From Actinomycetes bacterium (GTDB lineage: Bacteria; Actinomycetota; Actinomycetes; Actinomycetales; Cellulomonadaceae): a stretch of 23,179 bases of DNA. Under the pieces are notes generated by a model, which worked only from the letters and a program-made list of their open reading frames with translations, was not told the origin of the DNA and did not search any database. The DNA lies in the NCBI GenBank assembly GCA_023428465.1, contig JAEYXM010000010.1, positions 1 through 23,179 on the forward strand, given 5' to 3'. Shown piece after piece: positions 1 through 7,513 of this stretch; positions within the stretch are counted from its first letter, which is position 1, and each line of letters starts with the position of its first letter. A program made the position numbers and the translations under genes.

Positions 1-1
1 C

Positions 2-3000
2 GGCGGCAACGGCGACTTCCTCGTCGACGACATCACGGTCGCCTCGCGCGTCGCGAACTGGGACCCGTCCCTCACGCCGCTCAAGGAGACGGTGGACTTC
101 CCGATCGGTGTGGCCATCGACTCACGCGAGACCGTGGGTGCGCCGGCCGAGCTGCTGCTCCACCACTTCAACCAGGTCACTCATGAGAACTTCATGAAGG
201 TCGAGGCCTGGTACGACGCCGAGCGCAACTTCCGGATGAACCCGGAGGCCATCACAGTCCTGGACTTCGCCCAGGCGAACGACCTGCGGGTCTACGGCCA
301 CACGCTCGTGTGGCACAGCCAGACGCCGGACTGGTTCTTCCAGGACGAGAACGGTGAGTTCCTCACGGAGGCCGACTACGACGAGATGGACGAGCGCCTG
401 CGCACGCACATCTTCAACGTCGCCGAGGCCATCGCGTCCGAGTACGGCGAGTTCGGTAGCGAGACCAACCCGGTCGTCGCGTTCGACGTCGTGAACGAGG
501 TCATCTCCGACCAGGCGACGCCGGACGGCCTGCGGACCAGCTACTGGCACGACATCATGGGTGCGGACTTCATCTCGCAGGCGTTCATCTACGCCGACGA
601 GGCGTTCAACGAGACCTACGCGGTCGACGACGCCGTCGAGGCCCGTCCGGTCACGCTGTTCATCAACGACTACAACACCGAGCAGGCGCCCAAGGGCGCG
701 CGGCTCCACACCCTGGTGTCCGACCTGCTCGACGCCGAGGTTCCGGTCGACGGCGTGGGTCACCAGTTCCACGTGGCGCTGTCGATGCCCGTCGAGAACC
801 TCCAGGCCGCTCTCGAGCGGTTCGAGGACCTCGAGGTCATCCAGGCGGTCACCGAGCTCGACGTCACGGTGGGCACCCCGGTGACCACCCCGGCGATCAT
901 CGAGCAGGGCTACTACCTGCGCGACGCCTTCCGGGTGTTCCGGGCCTTCGCCGAGGACCTGTACTCGGTGACGATCTGGGGCCTCACGGACAACCGCAGC
1001 TGGCGCAGCGAGCAGGCGCCCCTGCTGTTCGACGACTCCCTGGCCGCCAAGCCGGCGTACTTCGGTGCGATCGACGGCGACCTGGAGCCGCGCATCCGCA
1101 CGGGCAACGTCTTCGCCGGGTCCGTCGAGCTGACGGACGACGCCGCGGACGCGCTCGAGTGGTCGCAGCTGCCGCTGCACGCGGTCGGCGAGGTGGCCGA
1201 CTTCCAGCTCCGCTGGGCGCCGGACCACCTGACCGCGTACGTGACCGTCTCCGACGCGACCGACACGGCCGCGGACGAGGTCACCTTCGTCGTGGGCGAG
1301 GAGACCTACACGGTCGGCCGCGAGGGCCCGGGTGACGTGGACGCAGTCGTCGACACGACCGCCTCGGGCTACACCGTCGTGGCGCACCTGCCCCTGACGG
1401 ACGCCGCCCAGGGCGACTCGCTCGACTTCGACGTCCAGGTGGCCGACGGTGCCACCACGGTCGGTTGGGGTGACGAGGGCGCGACGGGCTCCATCACGCT
1501 CGTCGAGGCGCTGTCCTACCTCGAGGTGGCGCACGCGTCCGCCGCACCGACGATCGACGGCGACGTCGACAGCGTGTGGACCGGCGCGAGCGCCGTGGTC
1601 ACGGGCAAGGCCGTCCAGGGTGCCTCCGGCGCCACGGCGACCGTCAAGACGCTCTGGCGTGACCACTACCTGTACGTCCTGATGGACGTCGCCGACCCGA
1701 ACGTGGACGTCACGGGTTCCGACCCGTGGATCCAGGACTCGGTCGAGATCTACGTCGACGCGGCCAACGCCAAGAACGGCTCGTACCGCTACGACGACAC
1801 CCAGATCCGGATCAGCGCCGAGAACGTCGTGACGGTCGGCACCGGTGACGAGACCTACCAGCTGAACCGGCTCGACAGCGCGGTCACCGAGACGGCCACG
1901 GGCTACCGGGTCGAGGCGGCGATCGACCTGCTCGAGTACGGCGGCCTGGGAACGTTCCACGGTCTCGACTTCCAGGTCAACGACGCCACCAACGGCGCCC
2001 GCACCTCGATCCGCAACTGGGCCGACCCGACGGGCAACGGTTACCAGAGCACGGCTCGCTGGGGCGTGGGTCAGCTCGTCGAGGACGTCCAGTGGCCGTT
2101 CACCGACGTGCGCCCGGGCCACCCGTTCCTCACGGAGATCCAGTGGATGTGGGACTCGGGTCTGACCCGGGGCTACGCCGACGGGACCTTCCGCGGCATG
2201 GGTGCGGTCAACCGTGACGCCATGGCGGCGTTCCTCTACCGGCTGGTCAACGACGGCGCCACGGCGCCGGCGTGCACGGCCGCGCCGTTCACCGACGTCA
2301 CGACGTCGCACCCGTTCTGCGGGGAGATCGCGTGGCTGAAGTCGTCCGGGATCACCACCGGCTACGCGGACGGCACGTTCCGTCCGGCCGCGCCGGTGAG
2401 CCGCGACGCGATGGCTGCGTTCCTGTACCGGATCGAGAACGGCCCGGCCAAGCCGGCCGCTCCCGCGACGGCGCCGTTCAAGGACGTGCCGGTCTCCCAC
2501 CCGTTCGCGGGCGAGATCTCGTGGCTGAAGACCCAGGGTCTGGCCGGCGGCTGGTCGGACGGCACGTTCCGTCCGAGCAACGCCATCGAGCGCCAGGCCA
2601 TGGCCGCGTTCCTCTACCGAGGGGTGGTGCAGAAGGGCATGTTCGGTGAGCTCTGGGAGCCTCCGACCGAGTTCGTGCCGGGTGGCGCGGTGAACCCCAC
2701 CGCGTCGCAGGTCAGCACGGCCCGTCCCGTCGAGGGCAACGCGAACGTCGCAGCACTGACGTTCGACGACGGCCCGATGTACGCGACGGACACGAACCGG
2801 CTCCTCGACTTCCTCGAGGAGAACGACGTGAAGGCCGTGTTCTGCGTCATCGGCCAGAACATCACCGCCCCGGGCGGGGCCGAGCTGCTGCAGCGGATGG
2901 TCGCCGACGGCCACACGCTGTGCAACCACAGCACCTCGTACGCGGGCATGGCGTCGATGACCGCCGACCAGGTCGAGGCCGACCTGCTGGCGAACCTCGA

Positions 3001-3385
3001 CATCATCCGCGAAGCCCTGGGTGACCCCAACGCGCCGGTCCCGTACTTCCGGGCACCCAACGGCGAGTGGGGCCAGACCGAGCAGGTCGCTGCCGACCTC
3101 GGCATGCAGCCCCTCGGCCTGGGCAACGTCATCAACGACTGGGAGGACGCCGTCCAGGCGGACCTCACCCAGTTGGAGACGAACCTGAACAACGCGATCA
3201 CCCCCGGCGCCGTCGTGCTCGTGCACGTCGGTGGCGGCAGCTCGCGGGCGAACTCGGTGGACGCGACGATCAACGTCGTCACCGACAAGCTGGCCGACGG
3301 CTGGGACTTCACCCTGCCGCAGGGCGGCATCCCCGACCCGGCGCCGGTCATCCCGGCCCCGGTGAACGGGATGCGTCCGGTCTGA
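2..3385 (+). CDS. Modular secreted xylanase (GH10) with CBM9, SLH-like and CE4 deacetylase domains, 5'-truncated
   Basis: The open frame enters from the left edge, so the true start, signal peptide and most of an N-terminal module are outside the window. Residue 1 is the codon at nt 2. Residues 1-22 resemble the end of a CBM22/CBM4-type module (FLVDDITVA). Residues 31-360 are GH10: GHTLVWHSQTPDWF is a family motif, the acid/base Glu is E166 in DVVNE, and the nucleophile is E285 in VTELDV. Residues 362-503 look like a degenerate CBM9-related module, and 506-697 a fuller CBM9. Three SLH-like repeats (about 697-750, 761-810, 825-875) carry GYADGTFR- or GWSDGTFR-type motifs, but the usual TRAE motif is replaced by NRDA, SRDA and ERQA. 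Residues 914-1110 are a CE4 (NodB) deacetylase with TFDDGP. The expected second metal His is Tyr980, and the late LxHD motif reads LVHV. Expected role: secreted, possibly wall-attached, hydrolysis and deacetylation of xylan. The deacetylase activity is inferred. Confidence 0.93.
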   Translation, partial: GGNGDFLVDDITVASRVANWDPSLTPLKETVDFPIGVAIDSRETVGAPAELLLHHFNQVTHENFMKVEAWYDAERNFRMNPEAITVLDFAQANDLRVYGHTLVWHSQTPDWFFQDENGEFLTEADYDEMDERLRTHIFNVAEAIASEYGEFGSETNPVVAFDVVNEVISDQATPDGLRTSYWHDIMGADFISQAFIYADEAFNETYAVDDAVEARPVTLFINDYNTEQAPKGARLHTLVSDLLDAEVPVDGVGHQFHVALSMPVENLQAALERFEDLEVIQAVTELDVTVGTPVTTPAIIEQGYYLRDAFRVFRAFAEDLYSVTIWGLTDNRSWRSEQAPLLFDDSLAAKPAYFGAIDGDLEPRIRTGNVFAGSVELTDDAADALEWSQLPLHAVGEVADFQLRWAPDHLTAYVTVSDATDTAADEVTFVVGEETYTVGREGPGDVDAVVDTTASGYTVVAHLPLTDAAQGDSLDFDVQVADGATTVGWGDEGATGSITLVEALSYLEVAHASAAPTIDGDVDSVWTGASAVVTGKAVQGASGATATVKTLWRDHYLYVLMDVADPNVDVTGSDPWIQDSVEIYVDAANAKNGSYRYDDTQIRISAENVVTVGTGDETYQLNRLDSAVTETATGYRVEAAIDLLEYGGLGTFHGLDFQVNDATNGARTSIRNWADPTGNGYQSTARWGVGQLVEDVQWPFTDVRPGHPFLTEIQWMWDSGLTRGYADGTFRGMGAVNRDAMAAFLYRLVNDGATAPACTAAPFTDVTTSHPFCGEIAWLKSSGITTGYADGTFRPAAPVSRDAMAAFLYRIENGPAKPAAPATAPFKDVPVSHPFAGEISWLKTQGLAGGWSDGTFRPSNAIERQAMAAFLYRGVVQKGMFGELWEPPTEFVPGGAVNPTASQVSTARPVEGNANVAALTFDDGPMYATDTNRLLDFLEENDVKAVFCVIGQNITAPGGAELLQRMVADGHTLCNHSTSYAGMASMTADQVEADLLANLDIIREALGDPNAPVPYFRAPNGEWGQTEQVAADLGMQPLGLGNVINDWEDAVQADLTQLETNLNNAITPGAVVLVHVGGGSSRANSVDATINVVTDKLADGWDFTLPQGGIPDPAPVIPAPVNGMRPV

Positions 3386-3398
3386 CAGACCCGGTGGT

Positions 3399-3417
3399 GG
3401 GCCGGGGGGGGGGGCCC
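3399..3417 (+). terminator. Weak hairpin with G-tract loop after the xylanase
   Basis: GGGCC at 3399-3403 can pair with GGCCC at 3413-3417. The loop is made of the G run at 3404-3412; the whole run is 11 G (3404-3414). It starts 14 nt after the xylanase stop, so it may help end that transcript, but the stem is only 5 bp and no T tract follows. A perfect 10-bp palindrome (GGCCCGGGCC) overlaps it at 3413-3422. The G run may be length-variable or mis-called. Confidence 0.3.
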
Positions 3418-3426
3418 GGGCCGTGT

Positions 3427-3452
3427 CCGGGGTGATCGGCCGGGGTGATCGG
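3427..3452. repeat. Perfect 13-bp tandem duplication
   Basis: CCGGGGTGATCGG occurs at 3427-3439 and again immediately at 3440-3452 without mismatch. It lies between the xylanase and the Bax-inhibitor-like gene, upstream of that gene's candidate promoter. It may be a replication-slippage duplication or a doubled binding site; the sequence does not decide between them. Confidence 0.85.
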
Positions 3453-3507
3453 TGTCTGGGAGGTGGGACGGTCCGGCGGGAACGCGGCACGCGGCCCGCC
3501 CGTTGCA

Positions 3508-3513
3508 TAGGAT
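3508..3513 (+). promoter_or_regulatory. Candidate -10 element (TAGGAT) for the Bax-inhibitor-like gene
   Basis: TAGGAT fits the actinobacterial TANNNT consensus and would start transcription about 35 nt before the GTG at 3556. No convincing -35 hexamer is present at the expected distance. A strong ribosome-binding site (AGGAGG, 3546-3551) follows, so this would be a leadered transcript that could also cover cbs. Confidence 0.4.
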
Positions 3514-3555
3514 GACGATCGCGCCTTTCTCACGGCGCCCGGACCAGGAGGCCTT

Positions 3556-4416
3556 GTGAGCAACCCCGTCTTCAACAGCAGCCAGGTGTTTGGCGCGCCG
3601 CGCGGCCGCCGCCCCCAGCAGACGCCCATGGGCGTCGGGACCGCCGGGGCGATGACGGCCGACGCCGCGACGCTGGAGAACCTCTACGCGGCGCCGTCGG
3701 CGACGTCCGTCGACACGGGCCGTCTCACGTACGACGACGTGATCGTCAAGACCGCCGGCCTGCTCGCCGTGCTCGTGGTCGCCGCGGCGGCGACGTGGAC
3801 CTTCGCGCCGCAGCTCGCCATCGTCGGCATGGTCGTCGGGCTGGTCCTGGGCCTGGTCAACGCTTTCAAGCGCAACCCGAGCCCCGCCCTGATCGTCGCC
3901 TACGCGATCGCGGAGGGCGTCTTCCTCGGCGGTATCAGCTACTTCGTCAATCGTGCGACGTCCGGCCGCCCGGGCCCCGAGCTCGCGATGGACTCCGTCG
4001 TCCTGCAGGCCCTGCTGGCCACGGGCGCAACCTTCGTCGCCGCGCTGCTGCTGTTCAAGTCGGGCAAGGTGCGCGTCACGCCCAAGTCGACGCGCTTCTT
4101 CCTGATCGCGCTCGGCGGCTACGCGATGTTCTCGCTGGTGAACCTCGCCCTGATGTGGTTCGGCGAGATGGACGGCTGGGGCCTGCGCAGCGAGGTCTCG
4201 GTCATGGGCATCCCGCTCGGCGTGATCATCGGCATCTTCGCCGTGGGCCTCGCCTCGTACTCCCTGATCATGGACTTCGACGCGGTCAAGCGCGGCGTCG
4301 AGCAGGGCGCTCCGGCCAAGATGGCCTGGACCGCCGCGTTCGGACTGGTCGTCACCCTCGTGTGGCTGTACCTGGAGTTCCTGCGCATCCTGGCGATCCT
4401 GCGAGGCAACAACTGA
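3556..4416 (+). CDS. Bax inhibitor-1/YccA-like integral membrane protein
   Basis: This 286-residue protein has a hydrophilic, low-complexity N-terminus of about 75 residues followed by about seven hydrophobic segments, such as LLAVLVVAAAATWTF and LAIVGMVVGLVLGLVNAF. The layout and the segment around PALIVAYAIAEGVFLGGISYF match the bacterial Bax-inhibitor-1-like family (Pfam family of the YccA type). Some relatives in the wider BI-1 superfamily are pH-sensitive calcium leak channels; no role is established for the actinobacterial branch, so none is assigned. The GTG start at 3556 is chosen because AGGAGG sits 4 nt upstream. Only 32 nt separate its stop from the cbs start, so the two are probably co-transcribed. 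Confidence 0.9.
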   Translation: MSNPVFNSSQVFGAPRGRRPQQTPMGVGTAGAMTADAATLENLYAAPSATSVDTGRLTYDDVIVKTAGLLAVLVVAAAATWTFAPQLAIVGMVVGLVLGLVNAFKRNPSPALIVAYAIAEGVFLGGISYFVNRATSGRPGPELAMDSVVLQALLATGATFVAALLLFKSGKVRVTPKSTRFFLIALGGYAMFSLVNLALMWFGEMDGWGLRSEVSVMGIPLGVIIGIFAVGLASYSLIMDFDAVKRGVEQGAPAKMAWTAAFGLVVTLVWLYLEFLRILAILRGNN

Positions 4417-4448
4417 GCACGGTCGCGGGCAAGGCCCAGGAGACGCGC

Positions 4449-5855
4449 ATGAAGGTTCATGAGCACATCTCCGAGGTCGTCGGGGGCACCCCGCTGGTCC
4501 GGCTGCGTTCGGTGACGCAGGGTCTGGACGCCACGATCCTGGCCAAGGTCGAGTACCTGAACCCGGGTGGCTCCGTGAAGGACCGCGTCGCCCTGCGGAT
4601 GGTCGAGGCGGCCGAGGCGTCGGGCGAGCTGCAGCCGGGTGGGACGATCGTCGAGCCGACGAGCGGCAACACCGGCGTCGGCCTTGCGCTCGTCGCCCAG
4701 CGCAAGGGCTACCGCTGCGTCTTCGTGTGCCCGGACAAGGTCTCCCAGGACAAGATCGACGTGCTGCGGGCGTACGGCGCCGAGGTGATCGTGACCCCGA
4801 CGGCCGTCGCCCCGGAGCACCCGGACTCGTACTACTCGGTCTCGGACCGCCTGATGCGCGAGATCGCGGGTGCCTGGAAGCCGAACCAGTACGCCAACCC
4901 CAACGGTCCGGCATCGCACTACGAGACCACGGGCCCCGAGATCTGGGCGGACACCGACGGCCAGGTCACGCACGTGGTCACCGGTGCGGGCACGGGCGGG
5001 ACCATCTCGGGTGCCGGGCGCTACCTCAAGGAGGTCAGTGCGGACCGCCCGGCCGAGGCGGGCGGCGTCGTGCGGATCGTCGGTGCGGACCCGGCGGGGT
5101 CGGTGTACTCCGGCGGCGACGGTCGCCCGTACCTGGTCGAGGGCGTGGGCGAGGACTTCTGGCCGACGGCGTACGACCCGTCGGTCCCGGACGAGGTCAT
5201 CGCGGTCACGGACGCCGAGTCCTTCGAGATGACGCGGCGCCTGGCCCGCGAGGAGGCGCTGCTCGTCGGTGGCTCGTCCGGCATGGCGGTCGTCGCCGCG
5301 TTGCGCGTGGCCCGGCGCCTGCAGGAGGAGGACCCGGCAGCCGCGGCACGCGCGATCATCGTCGTGATCCTGCCCGACGGCGGCCGCGGCTACCTGTCGA
5401 AGATCTTCTCCGACGCGTGGATGCGCTCGTACGGCTTCCTGCACGGGGGCGACGGCGCCGTCGTCGGCGACGTACTGCGGGGCAAGGCGGGCGAGATGCC
5501 GGACCTGGTGCACGTGCACCCGGCCGACACGATGCGCGAGGCGATCGACATCATGCGCGAGTACGGGGTCTCGCAGATGCCCGTCGTCAAGGCTGAGCCG
5601 CCCATCAAGGCAGGCGAGGTGGCCGGTTCGGTCAGTGAGCGCGCCCTGCTCGACGCGGTCTTCGCCGGGCGAGCCGAGCTCGCGGACCGTGTGGACAAGC
5701 ACATGGACGCACCGCTCCCGCTCATCGGCATCGGCGAGAGCGTCGACGCTGCCCGTGAGGCGCTGCACGACGCGGACGCCCTCATGGTGGTCGCCGGCGG
5801 CGACCCGGTGGGCGTCCTCACGCGGCAGGATCTGCTGGGCTTCCTGGCGCGCTAG
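4449..5855 (+). CDS. cbs: Cystathionine beta-synthase
   Basis: This 468-residue protein condenses homocysteine with serine (or an activated serine) to give cystathionine, the first step of reverse transsulfuration. It has a fold-type II PLP catalytic domain (about residues 1-330) with an N-terminal VGGTPLVRL motif, PLP lysine K44 in GGSVKDR, and the phosphate loop PTSGNTG. A C-terminal pair of CBS (Bateman) domains (about 335-468) is the usual regulatory module and separates it from single-domain cysteine synthases. The ATG at 4449 has AGGAGA 5 nt upstream. Its pathway partner metB lies about 7.5 kb downstream; in M. tuberculosis (recalled) the two are separated by one gene. Substrate preference for serine or O-acetylserine cannot be read from the sequence. 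Confidence 0.95.
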   Translation: MKVHEHISEVVGGTPLVRLRSVTQGLDATILAKVEYLNPGGSVKDRVALRMVEAAEASGELQPGGTIVEPTSGNTGVGLALVAQRKGYRCVFVCPDKVSQDKIDVLRAYGAEVIVTPTAVAPEHPDSYYSVSDRLMREIAGAWKPNQYANPNGPASHYETTGPEIWADTDGQVTHVVTGAGTGGTISGAGRYLKEVSADRPAEAGGVVRIVGADPAGSVYSGGDGRPYLVEGVGEDFWPTAYDPSVPDEVIAVTDAESFEMTRRLAREEALLVGGSSGMAVVAALRVARRLQEEDPAAAARAIIVVILPDGGRGYLSKIFSDAWMRSYGFLHGGDGAVVGDVLRGKAGEMPDLVHVHPADTMREAIDIMREYGVSQMPVVKAEPPIKAGEVAGSVSERALLDAVFAGRAELADRVDKHMDAPLPLIGIGESVDAAREALHDADALMVVAGGDPVGVLTRQDLLGFLAR

Positions 5856-5924
5856 GGTCGGGGCCGAAAGGATTCGAGCCCGCACGGCCGCAGGGCCGCG
5901 CCGACGCCTGAGGAGATCGCGCCC

Positions 5925-6920
5925 GTGGCCCTGTACGACCTGCCCCTGGACCAGCTGCGTGTGTTCCGCCCGGAGCCGGCCGAGCCCGCGGACTTCGACG
6001 AGTTCTGGACGACGACGCTCGCCGACGCGCGCACGCACGACCTGGGGGTGCGCGCGGAGCGTCTCGACGGCCCGCTGCGGGCCATCGACGCCTGGGACGT
6101 GACGTTCGCCGGGTTCGGGGGCCACCCGGTGAAGGCGTGGCTCACGCGACCGGCCGGGGCGTCCGAGGACCTGCCGGTGGTCGTGGAGTACATCGGCTAC
6201 GGGGGCGGGCGGGGCTTCGCCCACGAGCGCCTCGTCTGGGCGGCGGCCGGGTACGCGCACCTGGTCATGGACACGCGCGGCCAGGGCGGCACCTGGGGCG
6301 CCGGCGGCGCGACGCCGGACCCGGCGGCCGCGACGGGTCCGCACACCCCGGGCGTCATGACGATGGGCATCGAGTCCCCGCGCGACCACTACTACCGGCG
6401 GCTCATCACCGACGCGGTGCGGGCGACCGACGCCGCGCGCGAGCTGCCCGGCGTCGACGCGTCGCGCGTCGCGGTGACGGGCGGCAGCCAGGGCGGCGCG
6501 CTCACGCTCGCCGTGGCGGGCCTGGTCCCGGACCTCGTGGCAGCGATGCCGGACGTGCCGTTCCTGTGCTGTATCCGCCGCGCCGTCGAGCTCACGGGCG
6601 AGTACCCCTACGCCGAGGTCACCAAGTACCTGTCGGTGCGTCGCGACATGGTGGAGACGGTCTTCGGGACGCTCGCCTACCTCGACGGCGTGAGCTTCGC
6701 TCGCCGCGCCCGTGCCCAGGCGCTGTTCTCCGTGGCCCTGATGGACACGATCTGCCCGCCGTCGACGGTGTTCGCGGCGTACAACCGCTACGGCGAGCAC
6801 GCCGCGGCCGACGGCGCTGCACCCCTGCGCGACATCGTCGAGTACCCGTTCAACATGCACGAGGGCGGTCAGGCGCACCAGGTCGAGCGTCAGCTGCGCT
6901 GGCTCGCCGAGCACGTCTGA
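5925..6920 (+). CDS. CE7 acetyl(xylan) esterase / cephalosporin-C deacetylase family
   Basis: This 331-residue alpha/beta hydrolase removes acetyl groups from xylo-oligosaccharides and other small acetylated substrates. The CE7 hallmarks are present: RGQGG (about residues 116-120), the nucleophile elbow GGSQGG, a late catalytic Asp in MDTICPPS, and the catalytic His in FNMHEGG near the C-terminus. There is no signal peptide, so it is probably intracellular, as is usual for the family. The GTG start at 5925 follows AGGAGA. It lies 69 nt downstream of cbs and may be co-transcribed or driven by a TAGGGT element overlapping the cbs stop (5853-5858). With the GH43 gene nearby it fits intracellular processing of imported acetylated xylo-oligomers; whether xylan or another substrate is preferred is unknown. 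Confidence 0.93.
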   Translation: MALYDLPLDQLRVFRPEPAEPADFDEFWTTTLADARTHDLGVRAERLDGPLRAIDAWDVTFAGFGGHPVKAWLTRPAGASEDLPVVVEYIGYGGGRGFAHERLVWAAAGYAHLVMDTRGQGGTWGAGGATPDPAAATGPHTPGVMTMGIESPRDHYYRRLITDAVRATDAARELPGVDASRVAVTGGSQGGALTLAVAGLVPDLVAAMPDVPFLCCIRRAVELTGEYPYAEVTKYLSVRRDMVETVFGTLAYLDGVSFARRARAQALFSVALMDTICPPSTVFAAYNRYGEHAAADGAAPLRDIVEYPFNMHEGGQAHQVERQLRWLAEHV

Positions 6921-7010
6921 CGCAGGCGGAGGACCCGACCGGCCCACGGGCGGCCCGGCGCGCTCGTCGCGGCACGGGGCGCCGCATCGGGCACGATGGG
7001 GTCAGGACGT

Positions 7011-7045
7011 CCGGCCGCGCCGGGGCGCCCGACCGACGCGGCCGG
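7011..7045 (+). promoter_or_regulatory. 9-bp perfect inverted repeat in the FKBP gene leader
   Basis: CCGGCCGCG (7011-7019) is the exact reverse complement of CGCGGCCGG (7037-7045), with a 17-nt loop. It starts about 70 nt before the FKBP start codon, in the only sizeable gap (162 bp) between the CE7 and FKBP genes. It could be a terminator for the upstream gene or a leader hairpin. No T tract follows, and at this GC content some such repeats arise by chance. Confidence 0.35.
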
Positions 7046-7082
7046 CCCGGTGGCCGCCCGCCACACCCTCCGAGGAGAACCG

Positions 7083-7493
7083 ATGACCGAGACCATGCCC
7101 ACCGCCTCCGGGTCGTTCGGCGACAAGCCCGTCCTGGCCTTCCCGGCAGAGCCCGCGCCCGCCGACCTGGCCGTCCAGGTCCTCGTGCGCGGCGACGGCG
7201 CCGTCGTGGAGGCGGGCGACGACATCGAGGTGAACTACTTCGGGCAGATCTGGGGCGGGCGGGTGTTCGACACCTCCTACGACCGCGGCCAGTCCATCTC
7301 GTTCCCCATCGGCATCGGTGCGGTCATCGCGGGCTGGGACGAGGCGCTCGTCGGTGCGACCGTCGGGTCCCGCATGCTCCTGGCGATCCCGCCGCACCTC
7401 GGCTACGGCGAGCGCGGCATGCCTCGCGCGGGGATCGGCGGCACGGACACGCTCGTGTTCGTGGTCGACATCCTCGGCACGCGCCACAAGTAG
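7083..7493 (+). CDS. FKBP-type peptidyl-prolyl cis-trans isomerase
   Basis: This 136-residue protein catalyses cis-trans isomerisation of peptidyl-prolyl bonds during folding. A variable N-terminal segment of about 45 residues precedes a single FKBP domain, recognised by VNYFGQIWGGRVFDTSYDRG, the central FPIGIGAVIAGWDEALVGA segment, PPHLGYG, and the final LVFVVDIL strand. No signal peptide or lipobox is visible, so it should be cytoplasmic. The ATG at 7083 is preferred over in-frame upstream starts because GAGGAGAA lies a few bases before it and the upstream extension resembles no FKBP. The last codons form one arm of a hairpin shared with the convergent GH43 gene. Confidence 0.93.
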   Translation: MTETMPTASGSFGDKPVLAFPAEPAPADLAVQVLVRGDGAVVEAGDDIEVNYFGQIWGGRVFDTSYDRGQSISFPIGIGAVIAGWDEALVGATVGSRMLLAIPPHLGYGERGMPRAGIGGTDTLVFVVDILGTRHK

Positions 7494-7503
7494 GCGCGTG
7501 CCG
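7475..7503. terminator. Bidirectional terminator between FKBP and GH43 genes
   Basis: CGGCACGCGCC (7475-7485) and GGCGCGTGCCG (7493-7503) form a perfect 11-bp stem with a 7-nt loop (7486-7492) that contains part of the FKBP stop codon (TAG 7491-7493). The GH43 stop lies 11 nt beyond the other side. Placement between convergent genes 20 nt apart and the symmetric stem fit one hairpin serving both strands. It lacks a T tract, which is common in high-GC actinobacteria. Confidence 0.7.
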
Positions 7504-7513
7504 GGCCGGTCGC

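Noticed and set aside
122..3508. A 1128-codon open frame antisense to the xylanase
   Set aside because: Its composition is that of a GC-rich shadow frame (runs of Arg, Val, Asp, no recognisable domain), and the sense strand encodes clear GH10, CBM9, SLH-like and CE4 motifs.
5853..5858. TAGGGT overlapping the cbs stop as a promoter for the CE7 gene
   Set aside because: It fits TANNNT, but no -35 is present and the gap is short enough for co-transcription with cbs; kept only as a remark.
5885..5898. CGGCC/GGCCG mini-hairpin after cbs as a terminator
   Set aside because: A 5-bp stem with no T tract, close to the next ribosome site, is too weak to call.
2614..6947. Long minus-strand open frames opposite the Bax-inhibitor-like, cbs and CE7 genes
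   Set aside because: They are low-complexity Arg/Gly/His-rich translations without motifs, and the plus-strand genes have ribosome sites and full family signatures.
6996..7082. N-terminal extension of the FKBP gene
   Set aside because: The extra residues do not resemble any FKBP, and the ATG at 7083 has a good ribosome-binding site directly upstream.
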